This document shows, in pieces, positions 1-9,266 of a stretch of DNA of 64,000 nt. The notes under the pieces were generated by a model. The model was not told the DNA's origin. It did no database searches and worked only from the letters and a program-made list of their open reading frames with translations. Origin of the DNA: Noviherbaspirillum cavernae (GTDB lineage Bacteria > Pseudomonadota > Gammaproteobacteria > Burkholderiales > Burkholderiaceae_D); NCBI RefSeq assembly GCF_003590875.1, contig NZ_QYUN01000002.1, positions 3,472,001-3,536,000 on the forward strand, read 5' to 3'. A program made the position numbers and the translations under genes. Each line of letters starts with the position of its first letter. Positions within the stretch are counted from its first letter, which is position 1.

Positions 1-196
1 CACGACCTATTGCGGAAGTGCATGCCAACGCGACAGCCACGATCAGGCCCGCAACCAGAGCAGCTGCTCGCACCGCTGTTGACTTATCCGACAGAAAATA
101 AAAACCAACAACGCCCGCAGCGACAGCACAAATTGCCAAAGCAACCTTGATCTTGTCGCTCGATGTGCTGACAGTTTCGACGGGGTGGTTAGACAT
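1..196 (-). CDS. secE: SecE, preprotein translocase subunit (partial, 3' end outside the window)
   Basis: Small essential subunit of the SecYEG inner-membrane channel. Reading the minus strand from the ATG at 196 gives a short polar N-terminus (MSNHPVETVSTSSDKIKVAL), then a first hydrophobic helix (AICAVAAGVVGFYFL) and the start of a second; the conserved C-terminal amphipathic and membrane helix lies beyond position 1. The place directly downstream of tRNA-Trp and tuf is the classical tufB-trpT-secE(-nusG-rplK) order, which supports the call more than the weakly conserved N-terminus does. Beta-proteobacterial SecE carries extra N-terminal helices, as seen here. At least 65 codons are visible. 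Confidence 0.88.
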   Translation of the reverse strand, partial: MSNHPVETVSTSSDKIKVALAICAVAAGVVGFYFLSDKSTAVRAAALVAGLIVAVALACTSAIGR

Positions 197-231
197 ATGC
201 TTTTGCTTTCGGTGCCCTGCACCTGAATCGG

Positions 232-307
232 TGGCAGGGGCAGAGGGAATCGAACCCCCAACCTTCGGTTTTGGAGACCGACGCTCTGCCAGTTGAGCTA
301 TACCCCT
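232..307 (-). tRNA. tRNA-Trp (anticodon CCA)
   Basis: The minus strand begins AGGGGTATAGCTCAACTGG and ends CCCCTGCCA. The acceptor stem pairs AGGGG with CCCCT. The T arm holds GGTTCGATTCC and the anticodon loop reads CTCCAAA, so the anticodon is CCA. The 3' CCA is encoded. It lies between tuf and secE, as in most Proteobacteria. Confidence 0.95.
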
Positions 308-380
308 ACGTTCTAAACATGGGTGAATCTTCAACACCGCAACCCCGAAAATCCGGCATTGCGGCGCGACGACTCATTAT

Positions 381-1571
381 TTACTCGATGATCTTGGCAA
401 CGACGCCGGCGCCGACGGTACGGCCGCCTTCACGGATCGCGAAGCGCAGCCCCTCTTCCATCGCGATCGGGTTGATCAGCTTGACCGTGATCGAGACGTT
501 GTCACCCGGCATCACCATTTCCTTGCCTTCCGGCAGCTCGATCGCGCCCGTCACGTCGGTCGTGCGGAAGTAGAACTGCGGACGGTAGTTGTTGAAGAAC
601 GGGGTATGACGGCCACCCTCATCCTTGCTCAGCACGTAGATCTCGCCGGTGAAGTGCTTGTGCGGCTTGATCGAACCCGGCTTGGCCAGCACCTGGCCGC
701 GCTCGACGTCTTCCCGCTTGGTGCCGCGCAGCAGCACGCCGACGTTGTCGCCAGCCTGGCCCTGATCGAGCAGCTTGCGGAACATTTCAACGCCGGTGCA
801 GGTCGTCTTTTGCGTATCGCGGATGCCGACGATTTCGATTTCTTCGCCAACCTTGACGATGCCGCGCTCGACACGACCAGTCACCACGGTGCCGCGGCCT
901 GAGATCGAGAACACGTCCTCCACCGGCATCAGGAAGGCGCCGTCAATCGCACGCTCCGGGGTCGGGATGTAGGTGTCCAGCGCTTCGGCCAGCTTCATGA
1001 TGGCTTGCTCGCCCAGCGGGCCGGCGTCACCCTCAAGAGCCAGCTTGGCCGAACCCTGGACGATCGGCAGATCGTCGCCCGGGAATTCGTACTTGGACAG
1101 CAGCTCGCGCACTTCCATTTCGACCAGCTCGAGCAGTTCGGCGTCATCAACCATGTCGCACTTGTTCAGGAACACGATGATGTACGGCACGCCGACCTGA
1201 CGCGCCAGCAGGATGTGCTCGCGGGTTTGCGGCATCGGGCCGTCGGCGGCGGAACACACCAGGATCGCGCCATCCATCTGGGCGGCGCCGGTGATCATGT
1301 TCTTGACATAGTCGGCGTGACCCGGGCAGTCAACGTGCGCATAGTGGCGCGCCGCGGTTTCGTATTCGACGTGCGCGGTATTGATCGTGATGCCGCGCGC
1401 CTTTTCTTCCGGCGCCGCGTCGATCTGGTCATATGCCTTGGCTTCGCCGCCAAATTTCTTCGACAGCACGGTCGCGATCGCCGCGGTCAGCGTGGTCTTG
1501 CCATGGTCAACGTGACCAATCGTGCCCACATTCACGTGCGGCTTGGTCCGCTCAAACTTGCCTTTTGCCAT
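381..1571 (-). CDS. tuf: Elongation factor Tu
   Basis: GTPase that delivers aminoacyl-tRNA to the ribosomal A site. The 396-residue product has the normal family length. It starts [20 protein letters not shown] and shows the G1 loop GHVDHGKT (residues 19-26), the switch II motif DCPGHADY, the G4 motif NKCD, and domains 2 and 3 through the C-terminal [13 protein letters not shown] at 1571 follows a purine-rich AGGAG. Three tRNA genes lie upstream and tRNA-Trp plus secE downstream, so this is the tufB-type copy. A second tuf copy near the str operon would be expected elsewhere in the genome. Confidence 0.98.
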   Translation of the reverse strand: MAKGKFERTKPHVNVGTIGHVDHGKTTLTAAIATVLSKKFGGEAKAYDQIDAAPEEKARGITINTAHVEYETAARHYAHVDCPGHADYVKNMITGAAQMDGAILVCSAADGPMPQTREHILLARQVGVPYIIVFLNKCDMVDDAELLELVEMEVRELLSKYEFPGDDLPIVQGSAKLALEGDAGPLGEQAIMKLAEALDTYIPTPERAIDGAFLMPVEDVFSISGRGTVVTGRVERGIVKVGEEIEIVGIRDTQKTTCTGVEMFRKLLDQGQAGDNVGVLLRGTKREDVERGQVLAKPGSIKPHKHFTGEIYVLSKDEGGRHTPFFNNYRPQFYFRTTDVTGAIELPEGKEMVMPGDNVSITVKLINPIAMEEGLRFAIREGGRTVGAGVVAKIIE

Positions 1572-1656
1572 TTTAGACTCCTAACGATTTGATGAGAATG
1601 CCCAGGCCACGAGCCCGACCGCACTACAAAGTGACATGAAAAAACCAACAACCTGA

Positions 1657-1731
<75 letters not shown>

Positions 1732-1770
1732 ATTTGCTGTCCGATACCTGCGGCACGTCCAACTGAAAAC

Positions 1771-1844
1771 TGGAGCGGGTGAAGGGAATCGAACCCTCGT
1801 CATAAGCTTGGAAGGCTTCAGCTCTACCATTGAGCTACACCCGC
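1771..1844 (-). tRNA. tRNA-Gly (anticodon TCC)
   Basis: The minus strand begins GCGGGTGTAGCTCAATGG and ends CACCCGCTCCA, with a paired acceptor stem. The anticodon loop is CTTCCAA (TCC) and the T loop is GTTCGATTCC. It is 74 nt including the encoded CCA and sits between tRNA-Tyr and tRNA-Thr. Confidence 0.95.
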
Positions 1845-1890
1845 AAGGGCTGAAACTCCAGCCGCGTAACAATTTCATTACTGCTTATTC

Positions 1891-1976
1891 TGGTGGAGGG
1901 GGCTGGATTCGAACCAGCGTACTCGTAAGAGGGCAGATTTACAGTCTGCTGCCATTAACCACTCGGCCACCCCTCC
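1891..1976 (-). tRNA. tRNA-Tyr (anticodon GTA)
   Basis: The minus strand begins GGAGGGGTGGCCGAGTGG and ends CCCCCTCCACCA. The long variable arm typical of class II tRNAs (86 nt in total) and the anticodon loop CTGTAAA (GTA) identify tRNA-Tyr. It is the first gene of the tRNA-Tyr/Gly/Thr-tuf transcript. Confidence 0.95.
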
Positions 1977-2117
1977 GCAGGGAACCCCAAACTATAGTGG
2001 AAGGAACCCTCGTTGTCAACAACCAAAAGATGTTGCGGGGTAAATTCTACGGAAATTTGTGGACTTGGAAAAGTCCCTCTTCAAGTCAATGCCCGGCAAC
2101 GCGGAAGCGGACTCGCG

Positions 2118-3104
2118 CTAGAAGCGCGTTTCCCGCGCCGCCCTGAGGAAATCGTCAAGAATTGGCGTGCAATCCAGCAATTCAGCACTTCCTGCGCGAT
2201 GAAATTCCGGATGCCATTGCAGCCCCATCACGAATCGGGATTTGCGGTAGCGGATGGCCTCGACGATTTGATCGGTTCCCGAAAACGCTTCGACGACGAC
2301 ATCGCGGCCAAGGTTCTTGACGGCCTGATGATGGATCGAGTTGACGAGCGCTTCGGTTTTGGCCGGGAAAAGCGCGGCAAGGGAGGATCCGGACGAAAAA
2401 CGGATCGAATGATAGTGGCTGTCATACAAATCGTCGCTGACGTGCTTGATCGCCGCCGGCACGTCAGACGCAATGTCCTGATAAAGGGTGCCGCCGAACG
2501 CGACATTGATCAACTGACACCCCCGGCACACGCCGAGCACCGGCTTGCCCGCCTCCACAAACTCATGGAGCAGCTCGAGTTCGTACATGTCGCGCGCCCG
2601 ATCGCCGTTCCATTCGGGGCGGGTCACGGCCTGTGAATAGGTTTGCGGCGACACGTCCGCACCGCCTTGCAGAACGAGCCCGTCGAGGTGCCGCGCATAG
2701 TCGCGCAAGCGGATATTGCTCGGATGCAGCAAGCCATTAGCATTCACCGTCGGGATCATGAAGACCAGTACGTCGCGCGACATTACCCATTGCGCGATGG
2801 ATTCCTCCAGGTATTGCAGCGTCTTGCTGCGCAAGCCTTTAGCGCCGCTTTCGGGGTGAAAGATGCGGGCGGAAATGCCGATTTTGAGCGTGCGTTGCGT
2901 GATGCGTTTCAGGACGCTGTCGGAGAGGGCGCGGAATCGTGCGGAAATGACTCGGCGAGTCTGCCCCCAAGGCGAGTCGTCGCGTTCGGGGCGATGCGTC
3001 TGCCGCGGCTCCCCGTTCGAGGCATTCGGGCGCTGCGTTGCCGTCGCTGGTTCGCTGACGGATGAGTTGACTGAAGTCGGTTCGCGGGAATTCTGTTCTG
3101 ACAT
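2118..3104 (-). CDS. Class I glutamine amidotransferase-like hydrolase (peptidase C26, PuuD-like)
   Basis: Predicted gamma-glutamyl amide hydrolase of the PuuD/peptidase C26 family. From the ATG at 3104 the protein has 328 residues: a low-complexity Ser/Arg-rich N-terminal extension of about 80 residues, then the catalytic domain. Visible motifs are the nucleophile elbow LGVCRGCQLINVAFGG, the following NSIHHQAV, and the His-Glu part GLQWHPEF near the C-terminus. The frame stays open upstream to 3260, but that part is compositionally poor, so the shorter start was chosen; there is no strong ribosome binding site for either. Substrate unknown; puu neighbours are absent, so a role in putrescine breakdown is not supported by context. 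Confidence 0.85.
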   Translation of the reverse strand: MSEQNSREPTSVNSSVSEPATATQRPNASNGEPRQTHRPERDDSPWGQTRRVISARFRALSDSVLKRITQRTLKIGISARIFHPESGAKGLRSKTLQYLEESIAQWVMSRDVLVFMIPTVNANGLLHPSNIRLRDYARHLDGLVLQGGADVSPQTYSQAVTRPEWNGDRARDMYELELLHEFVEAGKPVLGVCRGCQLINVAFGGTLYQDIASDVPAAIKHVSDDLYDSHYHSIRFSSGSSLAALFPAKTEALVNSIHHQAVKNLGRDVVVEAFSGTDQIVEAIRYRKSRFVMGLQWHPEFHRAGSAELLDCTPILDDFLRAARETRF

Positions 3105-3308
3105 GGGAATACGGCGGCAGCTGTTCGCGAAGCGTCGCTTGCAAGCGGGACAGCGCCATATAATCGGCTGGTTCGTTTCCGGATTCGCATGACGCAGCGC
3201 CACGGGAATCCGCTTGATCTGACTCCTGTGTCGCTCATCGAGTTCAATAGCGCGTCGCACAAGGTCCGATCAAGGCCAGCGTACCGCCTTTTTTATCGAG
3301 GGTCTCCC

Positions 3309-3668
3309 ATGATTACGATTTATCACAATCCCGGTTGCTCCAAGTCGCGCGAGGCATTGACGATGGTTCAACAATTTGCCGAAGAGCGGAATCTGACGCT
3401 GCAGATCGTCGAATATCTGAAAACGCCGCCATCACTGGCGCAACTTGTCTTGCTGCATGAGCTGCTAGGAATCCCGGTGCGCGACATGGTGCGCGACAAT
3501 GAAGCGGCATTTGCGGAGCTTGGACTCGCGAACGCGGATGATGCCGCGCTGCTGCGCGCAGTATCCGCGCATCCCCGACTGCTGCAGCGCCCGATCGTCA
3601 GCTACCGCGGACGGGCAATGATCGGACGACCGCCGGAACGCCTGAGCGGGTTTCTGTCTGCGGACTGA
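3309..3668 (+). CDS. arsC: ArsC/Spx-family arsenate reductase-like protein
   Basis: 119-residue thioredoxin-fold protein of the glutaredoxin-dependent ArsC family. It begins MITIYHNPGCSKSREAL, with the single catalytic Cys in HNPGCSKSR (residue 9). It continues with the conserved YLKTPPS segment, and the C-terminal RPIVSYRGRAMIGRPPERL supplies the oxyanion-binding arginines. The ATG at 3309 matches the family N-terminus; the frame is open further upstream but without similarity. No other ars genes lie nearby, so it may serve general or Spx-like redox functions rather than arsenic resistance. Confidence 0.88.
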   Translation: MITIYHNPGCSKSREALTMVQQFAEERNLTLQIVEYLKTPPSLAQLVLLHELLGIPVRDMVRDNEAAFAELGLANADDAALLRAVSAHPRLLQRPIVSYRGRAMIGRPPERLSGFLSAD

Positions 3669-3690
3669 GCGTCGCGGGCTGCAATGCGGC

Positions 3691-4968
3691 TCAGACCGAC
3701 AATTCGGTTTCCGCCGCCTGCCACAATTCGATGCTCGGCTCTTCGACCACTACCTGGTTGCGGCCGCCGCGCTTGGCGAGATACATGGCGGTATCCGTGC
3801 GGGAGAACAGGTCCAGCACCGATTCTCCCGGAATGTACTGGGTCAGGCCGATCGACACCGTGACGGGCCGCTTCAGCCCGCCCTGCCAGCCATGGCGCTC
3901 CACCTGGTCGCGAATGCGCTCGGCGGTGTTGAGTGCCGCCAGCAACGGCGTTTCGGGCAGGATCAGCACGAATTCCTCGCCGCCATAGCGGCCGAACACG
4001 TCGCCCTGGCGCACGTTCTCCTGCGCGATGCGCGCGAAGGTGCGCAGCACTTCATCGCCGGCAAGATGGCCGACTTCGTCATTGATGCTCTTGAAATGGT
4101 CGAGATCAATGACGGCGAGGCAGAGGGGAACGCCGGTTTCGTCGGACAGCCGCTTTTGCTCCTCCAGCACGGCGATCAGATAGCGCCGGTTGTAGCAGCC
4201 GAGCAGCTGGTCGCGCCGGGCGTGCTCTTCGATGTTTCTGATCGTCACGCCGGCCTTGTGGAGCGCGCTGTGCAATCGCCGCACCCGTCCCGCGAGCATG
4301 ACGAAGCCGGGCAGGGTCAGCGCCAGCACGAGCCAGTGCAGCAAGGCCGACCTGAACGCGCCGGCATCCATCTGCTGCAGATAATGCAGGGCGATCACGG
4401 CCGCATCGCCGGCCAGTGCGGCAGCCGTCAGCAGCAGCATGCTCTGCTGGGGCAGGCGATACATGCCGTATGCCACCACGAGGAACAGAAAAGGCACGAA
4501 GACCATCCGGCTTTGCGGCGCAACGTAGTCCGTCCAGAGCAGAATCGCCAAAGCGAAAAGCGCGATCGGCGCGGTCAGGCTTTTCTCGCGCGCCTTCTGG
4601 TTGAGTCCGCTGAAGAAAATGCCGTACAGGCCGGCCATGGCAACTACAACAACGACCACGATGCCAGCCAGCACCTCGCGGCCAATGAGGCGCTGCGAAT
4701 GAAACACGATCAGGATGGACAGATACAGTCCCGCGAACAGGCAGACCAGGCGCAGGCGCTTCAGACGCATTGCCTGACGCGATTTGTCGAGCGAATGATC
4801 CTGCCGCGGGATATGCGCCGCAGCCGTCGCTGAAACTGCGGACGCGGCGGGCGGCGGCTCGACGAAATCCATCGGCCCCTCGGTGAGAGGAAATATATCC
4901 GTATGCGGAACAATGTCCTTGGTACTGGTGTGCGCCATGAATATGTGCAATGGGACTGGTGGTTTCAT
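3691..4968 (-). CDS. Membrane-anchored GGDEF diguanylate cyclase
   Basis: Predicted diguanylate cyclase making c-di-GMP. About 90 polar residues are followed by six hydrophobic helices (for example GIVVVVVVAMAGLYGIFF), a short linker (RNIEEHARRDQLLGCYNRRY) and a complete GGDEF domain. The active-site motif is GGEEF in RYGGEEFVLILPE, with the substrate-binding DLDHFKSINDEVGHLAGDEV ahead of it. No upstream RxxD inhibitory site is obvious. The start is uncertain: ATG at 4968 is used, 4938 or a GTG at 5013 are alternatives, and none has a good ribosome binding site. The membrane part does not match a named sensor domain I can recognise (possibly MASE-like). Confidence 0.88.
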   Translation of the reverse strand: MKPPVPLHIFMAHTSTKDIVPHTDIFPLTEGPMDFVEPPPAASAVSATAAAHIPRQDHSLDKSRQAMRLKRLRLVCLFAGLYLSILIVFHSQRLIGREVLAGIVVVVVVAMAGLYGIFFSGLNQKAREKSLTAPIALFALAILLWTDYVAPQSRMVFVPFLFLVVAYGMYRLPQQSMLLLTAAALAGDAAVIALHYLQQMDAGAFRSALLHWLVLALTLPGFVMLAGRVRRLHSALHKAGVTIRNIEEHARRDQLLGCYNRRYLIAVLEEQKRLSDETGVPLCLAVIDLDHFKSINDEVGHLAGDEVLRTFARIAQENVRQGDVFGRYGGEEFVLILPETPLLAALNTAERIRDQVERHGWQGGLKRPVTVSIGLTQYIPGESVLDLFSRTDTAMYLAKRGGRNQVVVEEPSIELWQAAETELSV

Positions 4969-5094
4969 GGTCCGAGGCCTTGCCGGATATGGCAGGGTGG
5001 ACAAAAAGCGCACACCTTACACGAAACTTACTAATTGCGGCTAAATTACATCGACCATCTGTCACAAACTGTCAAGTTTGTGTTACAGGCTGCC

Positions 5095-6531
5095 TCAGCC
5101 CGCGTCCGCAGTGCGCGGTGCGGCCCGCATGCGCCACGCAGCAATCACTGCGATTGCGCACAAGGAGGCAATGAACAGGAAGGTTTCGTTGAATGCGGCG
5201 AGACGATCGGCTGCTTGCGTTGTCTTGCCGGCCAGCGCGGCGTGGTGCACCGCGAGACGCCACTCCAGCACAATGCCGGCCAGGCTGACGCCGATCGCGC
5301 CACCGAGCTGGCGCAGAAAATTGATCGTGCTCGCGCCCTGCGCGATCAGGTCGAACTCGATGCCGCGCATTGCGCCCAGGTTGAGCGATGGCAACACGAA
5401 GCCCAGACCGATGCGACCGATGACAGCCAGCGCCATCAACGCCAGGTAGCTGGTGGCCGCCGACCCCGTCGCCATCAGCACGAACGACAGCGTCAGCAGC
5501 GACAACCCGGCCGACACCAGCACGTAGGGAGGAAAGCGGTCGGCCAGCTTGCCCGCCACCGCGATTGTGACGGCCAGCACGACGCCTGCCGGCAGCAGGA
5601 TCACGCCAGCCTGGGACGGCGCGTATTCCAGCGCCATCTGCATGTAGACGGGCAGCAGGTAGGTCGAGCCGAACAAGCCCGCGCCGTAGATGAATGCCAC
5701 CAGCGCGCCCATTGCGAACTGGCGATGTCTGAACAACTTCATGTTCATCAGCGGCTGGTCGCTGCGCAACTGCGATGCGATGAAGACGGTGAAGCTGACG
5801 GCGCCGAGCACCAGCAGGCCGATCGCGGTCGCCGGTTCCTTGTGCAAATGCACGAGACCGTTGAGCAGGCTGATGGTGCAGACGCCGACCAGCAGCAATC
5901 CCTTCCAGTCGAGCGCCTTGGCCGCGCCGCTCATCGGCGAATTCACGGCCAGCAGGCGCCGTATCATGAGCTGCACGATCAGGCAGAACGGCACCACCAC
6001 CAGGAAGATCGAACGCCAGCCGAAATGCTCGACGAGGAAGCCGCCGACACTCGGACCGATCGCGGGCGCGAGCACGACGCCGAAGCCGAAGATCCCCATC
6101 GCCCTGCCCTGCTGCGCCGGATCGAACGAACGCAGGATCACAATGGCGGGAATCGGCTGCAGAATGCCCGCCGCCAATCCCTCGACCACGCGCATCGACA
6201 GCAGCATCGGGTAATTGACGCTGAACGCGCCCACCACGCCGCCGAACAGCAAGAGCCAGATCGCGCCGCCGAAGGTGCGCCGCAAGCCGAATCGCAGCAG
6301 CAGCCACGGCGTGGTCAGCATCGACAGCGTCATCGCCAGCATGAATCCCGCCGACACCCATTGCGCGCGCTCCTGGCCGAGGATGAAATGGCGACTCAGG
6401 TCCGGCACAGCGACATTGACGATGGTCGAGGACAGGATCGAGGCGACCGTGCCGATCATGATGGTCAGCAACACGAGCCATTTGTAGCGATCGCCATAAC
6501 GTTCGCGCAGTTGTTCAAGCGTGGGTTGCAT
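5095..6531 (-). CDS. MFS drug efflux transporter, DHA2 family (EmrB/QacA type)
   Basis: 478-residue, 14-helix drug:H+ antiporter. The N-terminus (MQPTLEQLRERYGDRYKWLV) leads into TM1 with the DHA2 signature LSSTIVNVAVPDLSRHF, where the usual Asp of the LDxT motif is replaced by Ser. Motif A/B features (LRFGLRRTFG; RVVEGLAAGILQPIPAI) and the motif C stretch GFGVVLAPAIGPSVGGFL follow. It is probably an exporter of hydrophobic compounds. No membrane-fusion protein or outer-membrane channel lies beside it, so it may act alone. A 500-codon open frame on the other strand is an antisense artefact. Confidence 0.9.
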   Translation of the reverse strand: MQPTLEQLRERYGDRYKWLVLLTIMIGTVASILSSTIVNVAVPDLSRHFILGQERAQWVSAGFMLAMTLSMLTTPWLLLRFGLRRTFGGAIWLLLFGGVVGAFSVNYPMLLSMRVVEGLAAGILQPIPAIVILRSFDPAQQGRAMGIFGFGVVLAPAIGPSVGGFLVEHFGWRSIFLVVVPFCLIVQLMIRRLLAVNSPMSGAAKALDWKGLLLVGVCTISLLNGLVHLHKEPATAIGLLVLGAVSFTVFIASQLRSDQPLMNMKLFRHRQFAMGALVAFIYGAGLFGSTYLLPVYMQMALEYAPSQAGVILLPAGVVLAVTIAVAGKLADRFPPYVLVSAGLSLLTLSFVLMATGSAATSYLALMALAVIGRIGLGFVLPSLNLGAMRGIEFDLIAQGASTINFLRQLGGAIGVSLAGIVLEWRLAVHHAALAGKTTQAADRLAAFNETFLFIASLCAIAVIAAWRMRAAPRTADAG

Positions 6532-6598
6532 GTTGTTCTTGTGCGGGGCCGGCTGGTAGTGGGGACAGTATAGGTGTTTGAACCGGACGCGGGCGCAT

Positions 6599-6814
6599 TC
6601 AGCAGAACAGGCAGCTCAGGCTCACCAGTTCCGCGATCACCAGCGCCAGCACCGACCACAGCACGGTCGAGCCGAACGGCAGGCAGAAAATGATGCCGCG
6701 CAGCCGGAAACGCACATCGCCCGGCACGCGGCCGACGCGCAGCTTGCCGAGCCAGGGCAGCAGCGGATAGAAAACGAACAACGCGATGAAAATGACGGCG
6801 ACCCAGCGGATCAT
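6599..6814 (-). CDS. DUF2905 family small membrane protein (copy 2)
   Basis: 71 residues. It opens with a hydrophobic helix (MIRWVAVIFIALFVFYPLLP) followed by the family core LGKLRVGRVPGDVRFRLRG and a second hydrophobic helix ending in a Cys-rich tail (SLSCLFC). DUF2905 proteins are two-helix inner-membrane proteins of unknown function. It is a tandem paralogue of the gene at 6877-7074, and the identical MIRWV start shows a local duplication. Confidence 0.8.
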   Translation of the reverse strand: MIRWVAVIFIALFVFYPLLPWLGKLRVGRVPGDVRFRLRGIIFCLPFGSTVLWSVLALVIAELVSLSCLFC

Positions 6815-6876
6815 GGACTATCTTTCACGAAGATCGATAGTGACGATTGTAGTGCGCCGGGATCGGAAGCGCATGT

Positions 6877-7074
6877 CTATCGCAGCAGCCGCGCGATGAC
6901 AATCACGGCCATCGACAGCAGCAGCGTGGAGGCGAAGGGCAGAAAGAATTTTTTGCCGAACAGCGTGAAGCGCACGTCGCCCGGCAGCCGCCCGATGCCC
7001 AGCTTTTCCAGCCATGGCAACAGGGACGAGAAGACGACAAGCGCGATAAAAATGGTCAGTACCCAACGGATCAT
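6877..7074 (-). CDS. DUF2905 family small membrane protein (copy 1)
   Basis: 65 residues: an N-terminal helix (MIRWVLTIFIALVVFSSLLP), the core LEKLGIGRLPGDVRFTLFGK, and a second helix ending IVIARLLR. This is the more canonical DUF2905 member of the pair. It lies downstream of the MidA-type methyltransferase gene on the same strand, with 57 bp between them. Function unknown. Confidence 0.83.
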   Translation of the reverse strand: MIRWVLTIFIALVVFSSLLPWLEKLGIGRLPGDVRFTLFGKKFFLPFASTLLLSMAVIVIARLLR

Positions 7075-7131
7075 GTGCGGCCTTGCGAAATCGCTTTGAA
7101 TTGTGGATCGGTCACGTCGATTCCGCTGCGG

Positions 7132-8292
7132 TCACAATCGATGGCTGCGGTCGTTGCGGGAGAACCTGTCGGACAGCCGGGCCGCCCTGCCCACCACCAG
7201 CACCTTGAACAGCTCGCCCATCTCTGCCGGCGAAATCAGTTTTTGCACGGCATTGGACTGCGGAAGATAGCGCAGCGGATCGTCCGGCGACGTCCGCAGC
7301 AGCAGGTCGCCGATGCCGGCATCCAGCAGGAACGCGGCCTGGCTCGTGTATCCGAGCATTTCCAGCCCGCCTTCGACCGCCGCAGTTGCCATCGCGGTGA
7401 AATCGACATGCGCGGTGACGTCCTGCAAGCCGGGCAGATAGAACGGATCGGGATGCGCATGATGCCGGTAATGGCACATCAACGTGCCTTGCGCGCGTTG
7501 CGGGTGGTAATACTCGCGGGCCGGGAAACCGTAGTCGATGACCACGGCGGCTGCGCCCCGGCCGGTCTCGTCCTGTCCGGCACACAGCATGGCAGCGAGC
7601 GAACGCATGAAGCCGGCGGCGACAGGATGCACCTCGGTAACATATCCAATCGGCAAGCTATCGGCATCGGGGATCTGCTCGACCAGGAAATCGTCGCAAG
7701 GCCGATCCTGCCAGCCGAACGCGCCGGACGAACATCCGACGCCGCGCTCCTGCCAGCCGGCTTCGGTCTTTGCCAGCAAATTGACCGGCATCGCGTCCAG
7801 CACTTCGTTGCCGATCACCACGCCCGAAAAAGACGACGGCATGTGATCGAGCCATGCCACTTGCGGGAAATCGCGCAGGGTTTCTTCCTGCCGCGCGCGC
7901 AGTTCGCCCGACAGGTCGACGATCAGGTAGCGCTCAAGCGGCTCGCCCAGCGCGGCAAGCTCGGTCAGGATGTCGCGCGCCAGCTTGCCGCTGCCGGCGC
8001 CGAATTCCAGCATCTGCGGCGCGGTCTGCTTCAGCAGATCGGCGACGACATGCGCCAGGCTTGCGCCAAAAAGCGGCGTGATTTCGGGCGCGGTTGTAAA
8101 ATCCCCTTCTTTGCCCAGCTTTGCCGCGCCGCCGCTGTAATAGCCGAGCCCCGGCGCATACAGCACGAGCTCCATGTAGCGCGCGAATGAAATCCATCCG
8201 CCATCGCGTTGAATCTCGCCGGCAATCCGGTCTTGCAGCGCGCCGGATGCTGCCAATGCGTCGGAACCTGGTTCAGGAAGTTGCAGTTGCAT
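7132..8292 (-). CDS. MidA/NDUFAF7-family SAM-dependent methyltransferase
   Basis: 386-residue protein of the COG1565 family, whose mitochondrial relative NDUFAF7 methylates an arginine of complex I. The typical N-terminus GGWISFARYMELVLYAPGLG is followed by GDFTTAPEITPLFG and the SAM-binding motif LEFGAGSGKLARDIL. Later come IGNEVLDAMPVNLL and VIDYGFPAREYYHPQRAQG, all characteristic. ATG at 8292 was chosen because the family starts shortly before the GGWISF region; the frame is open up to 8526. It is divergent from the SDR/folB/ttcA genes. The substrate in bacteria is not established. Confidence 0.88.
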   Translation of the reverse strand: MQLQLPEPGSDALAASGALQDRIAGEIQRDGGWISFARYMELVLYAPGLGYYSGGAAKLGKEGDFTTAPEITPLFGASLAHVVADLLKQTAPQMLEFGAGSGKLARDILTELAALGEPLERYLIVDLSGELRARQEETLRDFPQVAWLDHMPSSFSGVVIGNEVLDAMPVNLLAKTEAGWQERGVGCSSGAFGWQDRPCDDFLVEQIPDADSLPIGYVTEVHPVAAGFMRSLAAMLCAGQDETGRGAAAVVIDYGFPAREYYHPQRAQGTLMCHYRHHAHPDPFYLPGLQDVTAHVDFTAMATAAVEGGLEMLGYTSQAAFLLDAGIGDLLLRTSPDDPLRYLPQSNAVQKLISPAEMGELFKVLVVGRAARLSDRFSRNDRSHRL

Positions 8293-8461
8293 GTTCGATA
8301 TTGTTTGTTGAATCGGCGGCCGCAGCGCGTTTCCCATGTTCCGCGCTGTCGGCAGGCGGAAGATTAGCAGGCTATTGAAGAACGCAGCGGGCGGAGCGCG
8401 ATTTGGCCAGGCTCGCAGGCCGCAGATCGGCGCGCAATTTCGGCAAAACACACCATACCCT

Positions 8462-9232
8462 ATGACCGCAGACATGCAAAAAGTTGCCCTCGTTACCGGT
8501 TCGGCCAAACGCATCGGCCGCGCCATCGCGCTCGCACTGGCGCAGCGCGGCTGGGATGTGGTCGTGCATTACGGGCAATCCATCGATGACGCGCTGGCAA
8601 CGGTGCGCGAGATCGAATCCCGGGGACGCCGCGCCGTCGCACTGCAATGCGACCTGGCCAGCGAGGCGGAAGTCAGAACATTGCTGCCGCGCGCAGCGAC
8701 GGCGCTCGACTGCCGCATCAGCTGCGTGGTCAATAATGCATCGCTGTTCGAACAGGACAGCACGGCGGATTTTTCGCTGGCCGGACTGGATGCGCACATG
8801 CATGCCAATCTGGCAGCACCAATTCTTCTCGCGCAGGCACTGCACGATGCCACACCTGCGGGGCAGCAGGCAGTGGTCGTGAATCTGCTCGACCAGAAAC
8901 TGTTCAACCTCAACCCCGATTTTCTGTCATACACCTTGTCGAAGGCGGCATTGCACACCGCAACCACCATGCTGGCGCAGGCGCTGGCGCCGAAGGTGCG
9001 CGTGGTCGGCGTGGCGCCCGGCATCACAATGGTGTCGGGCGACCAGACTGCGGAAGGTTTTTCCAAGGCGCATGCCGTCACGCCGCTGGGACGCTCCAGC
9101 ACGCCGGATGATGTGGCGGGCGCCGTGTGCTTTGCCGCAGAATCCCCCGCCATCACCGGCACCACGCTCGTCGTCGATGGCGGCCAGCATTTGATTCCCC
9201 TGCAGCGCGACGTGATGTTCGTCGCGAAATGA
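8462..9232 (+). CDS. SDR-family oxidoreductase, probable pteridine (FolM-like) reductase
   Basis: 256-residue short-chain dehydrogenase. It has the NADP(H)-binding TGSAKRIGRAIALALAQRG near the N-terminus, the NNAS motif in VVNNASLF, and the catalytic Tyr/Lys in SYTLSKAALHTATTML, followed by VVGVAPG. The TGSAKRIGRA form and the tight link to folB (34 bp downstream) point to a pteridine or dihydromonapterin reductase rather than a generic SDR. Start ATG at 8462 (an in-frame ATG at 8474 is possible). The reaction is inferred from family and neighbourhood. Confidence 0.83.
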   Translation: MTADMQKVALVTGSAKRIGRAIALALAQRGWDVVVHYGQSIDDALATVREIESRGRRAVALQCDLASEAEVRTLLPRAATALDCRISCVVNNASLFEQDSTADFSLAGLDAHMHANLAAPILLAQALHDATPAGQQAVVVNLLDQKLFNLNPDFLSYTLSKAALHTATTMLAQALAPKVRVVGVAPGITMVSGDQTAEGFSKAHAVTPLGRSSTPDDVAGAVCFAAESPAITGTTLVVDGGQHLIPLQRDVMFVAK

Positions 9233-9266
9233 TTTTCGAACACCCATACACAATCACTTTCAAACC

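Noticed and set aside
2118..3104. Putrescine utilisation operon
   Set aside because: The hydrolase is PuuD-like, but none of puuA, puuB, puuC or a putrescine importer is next to it.
3309..3668. Arsenic resistance island
   Set aside because: Only the ArsC-like gene is present, without arsR, arsB or acr3; it sits among housekeeping genes.
5035..6573. 500-codon Gln/His/Arg-rich frame antisense to the DHA2 transporter
   Set aside because: Low-complexity antisense frame; the transporter on the minus strand is a clear full-length family member.
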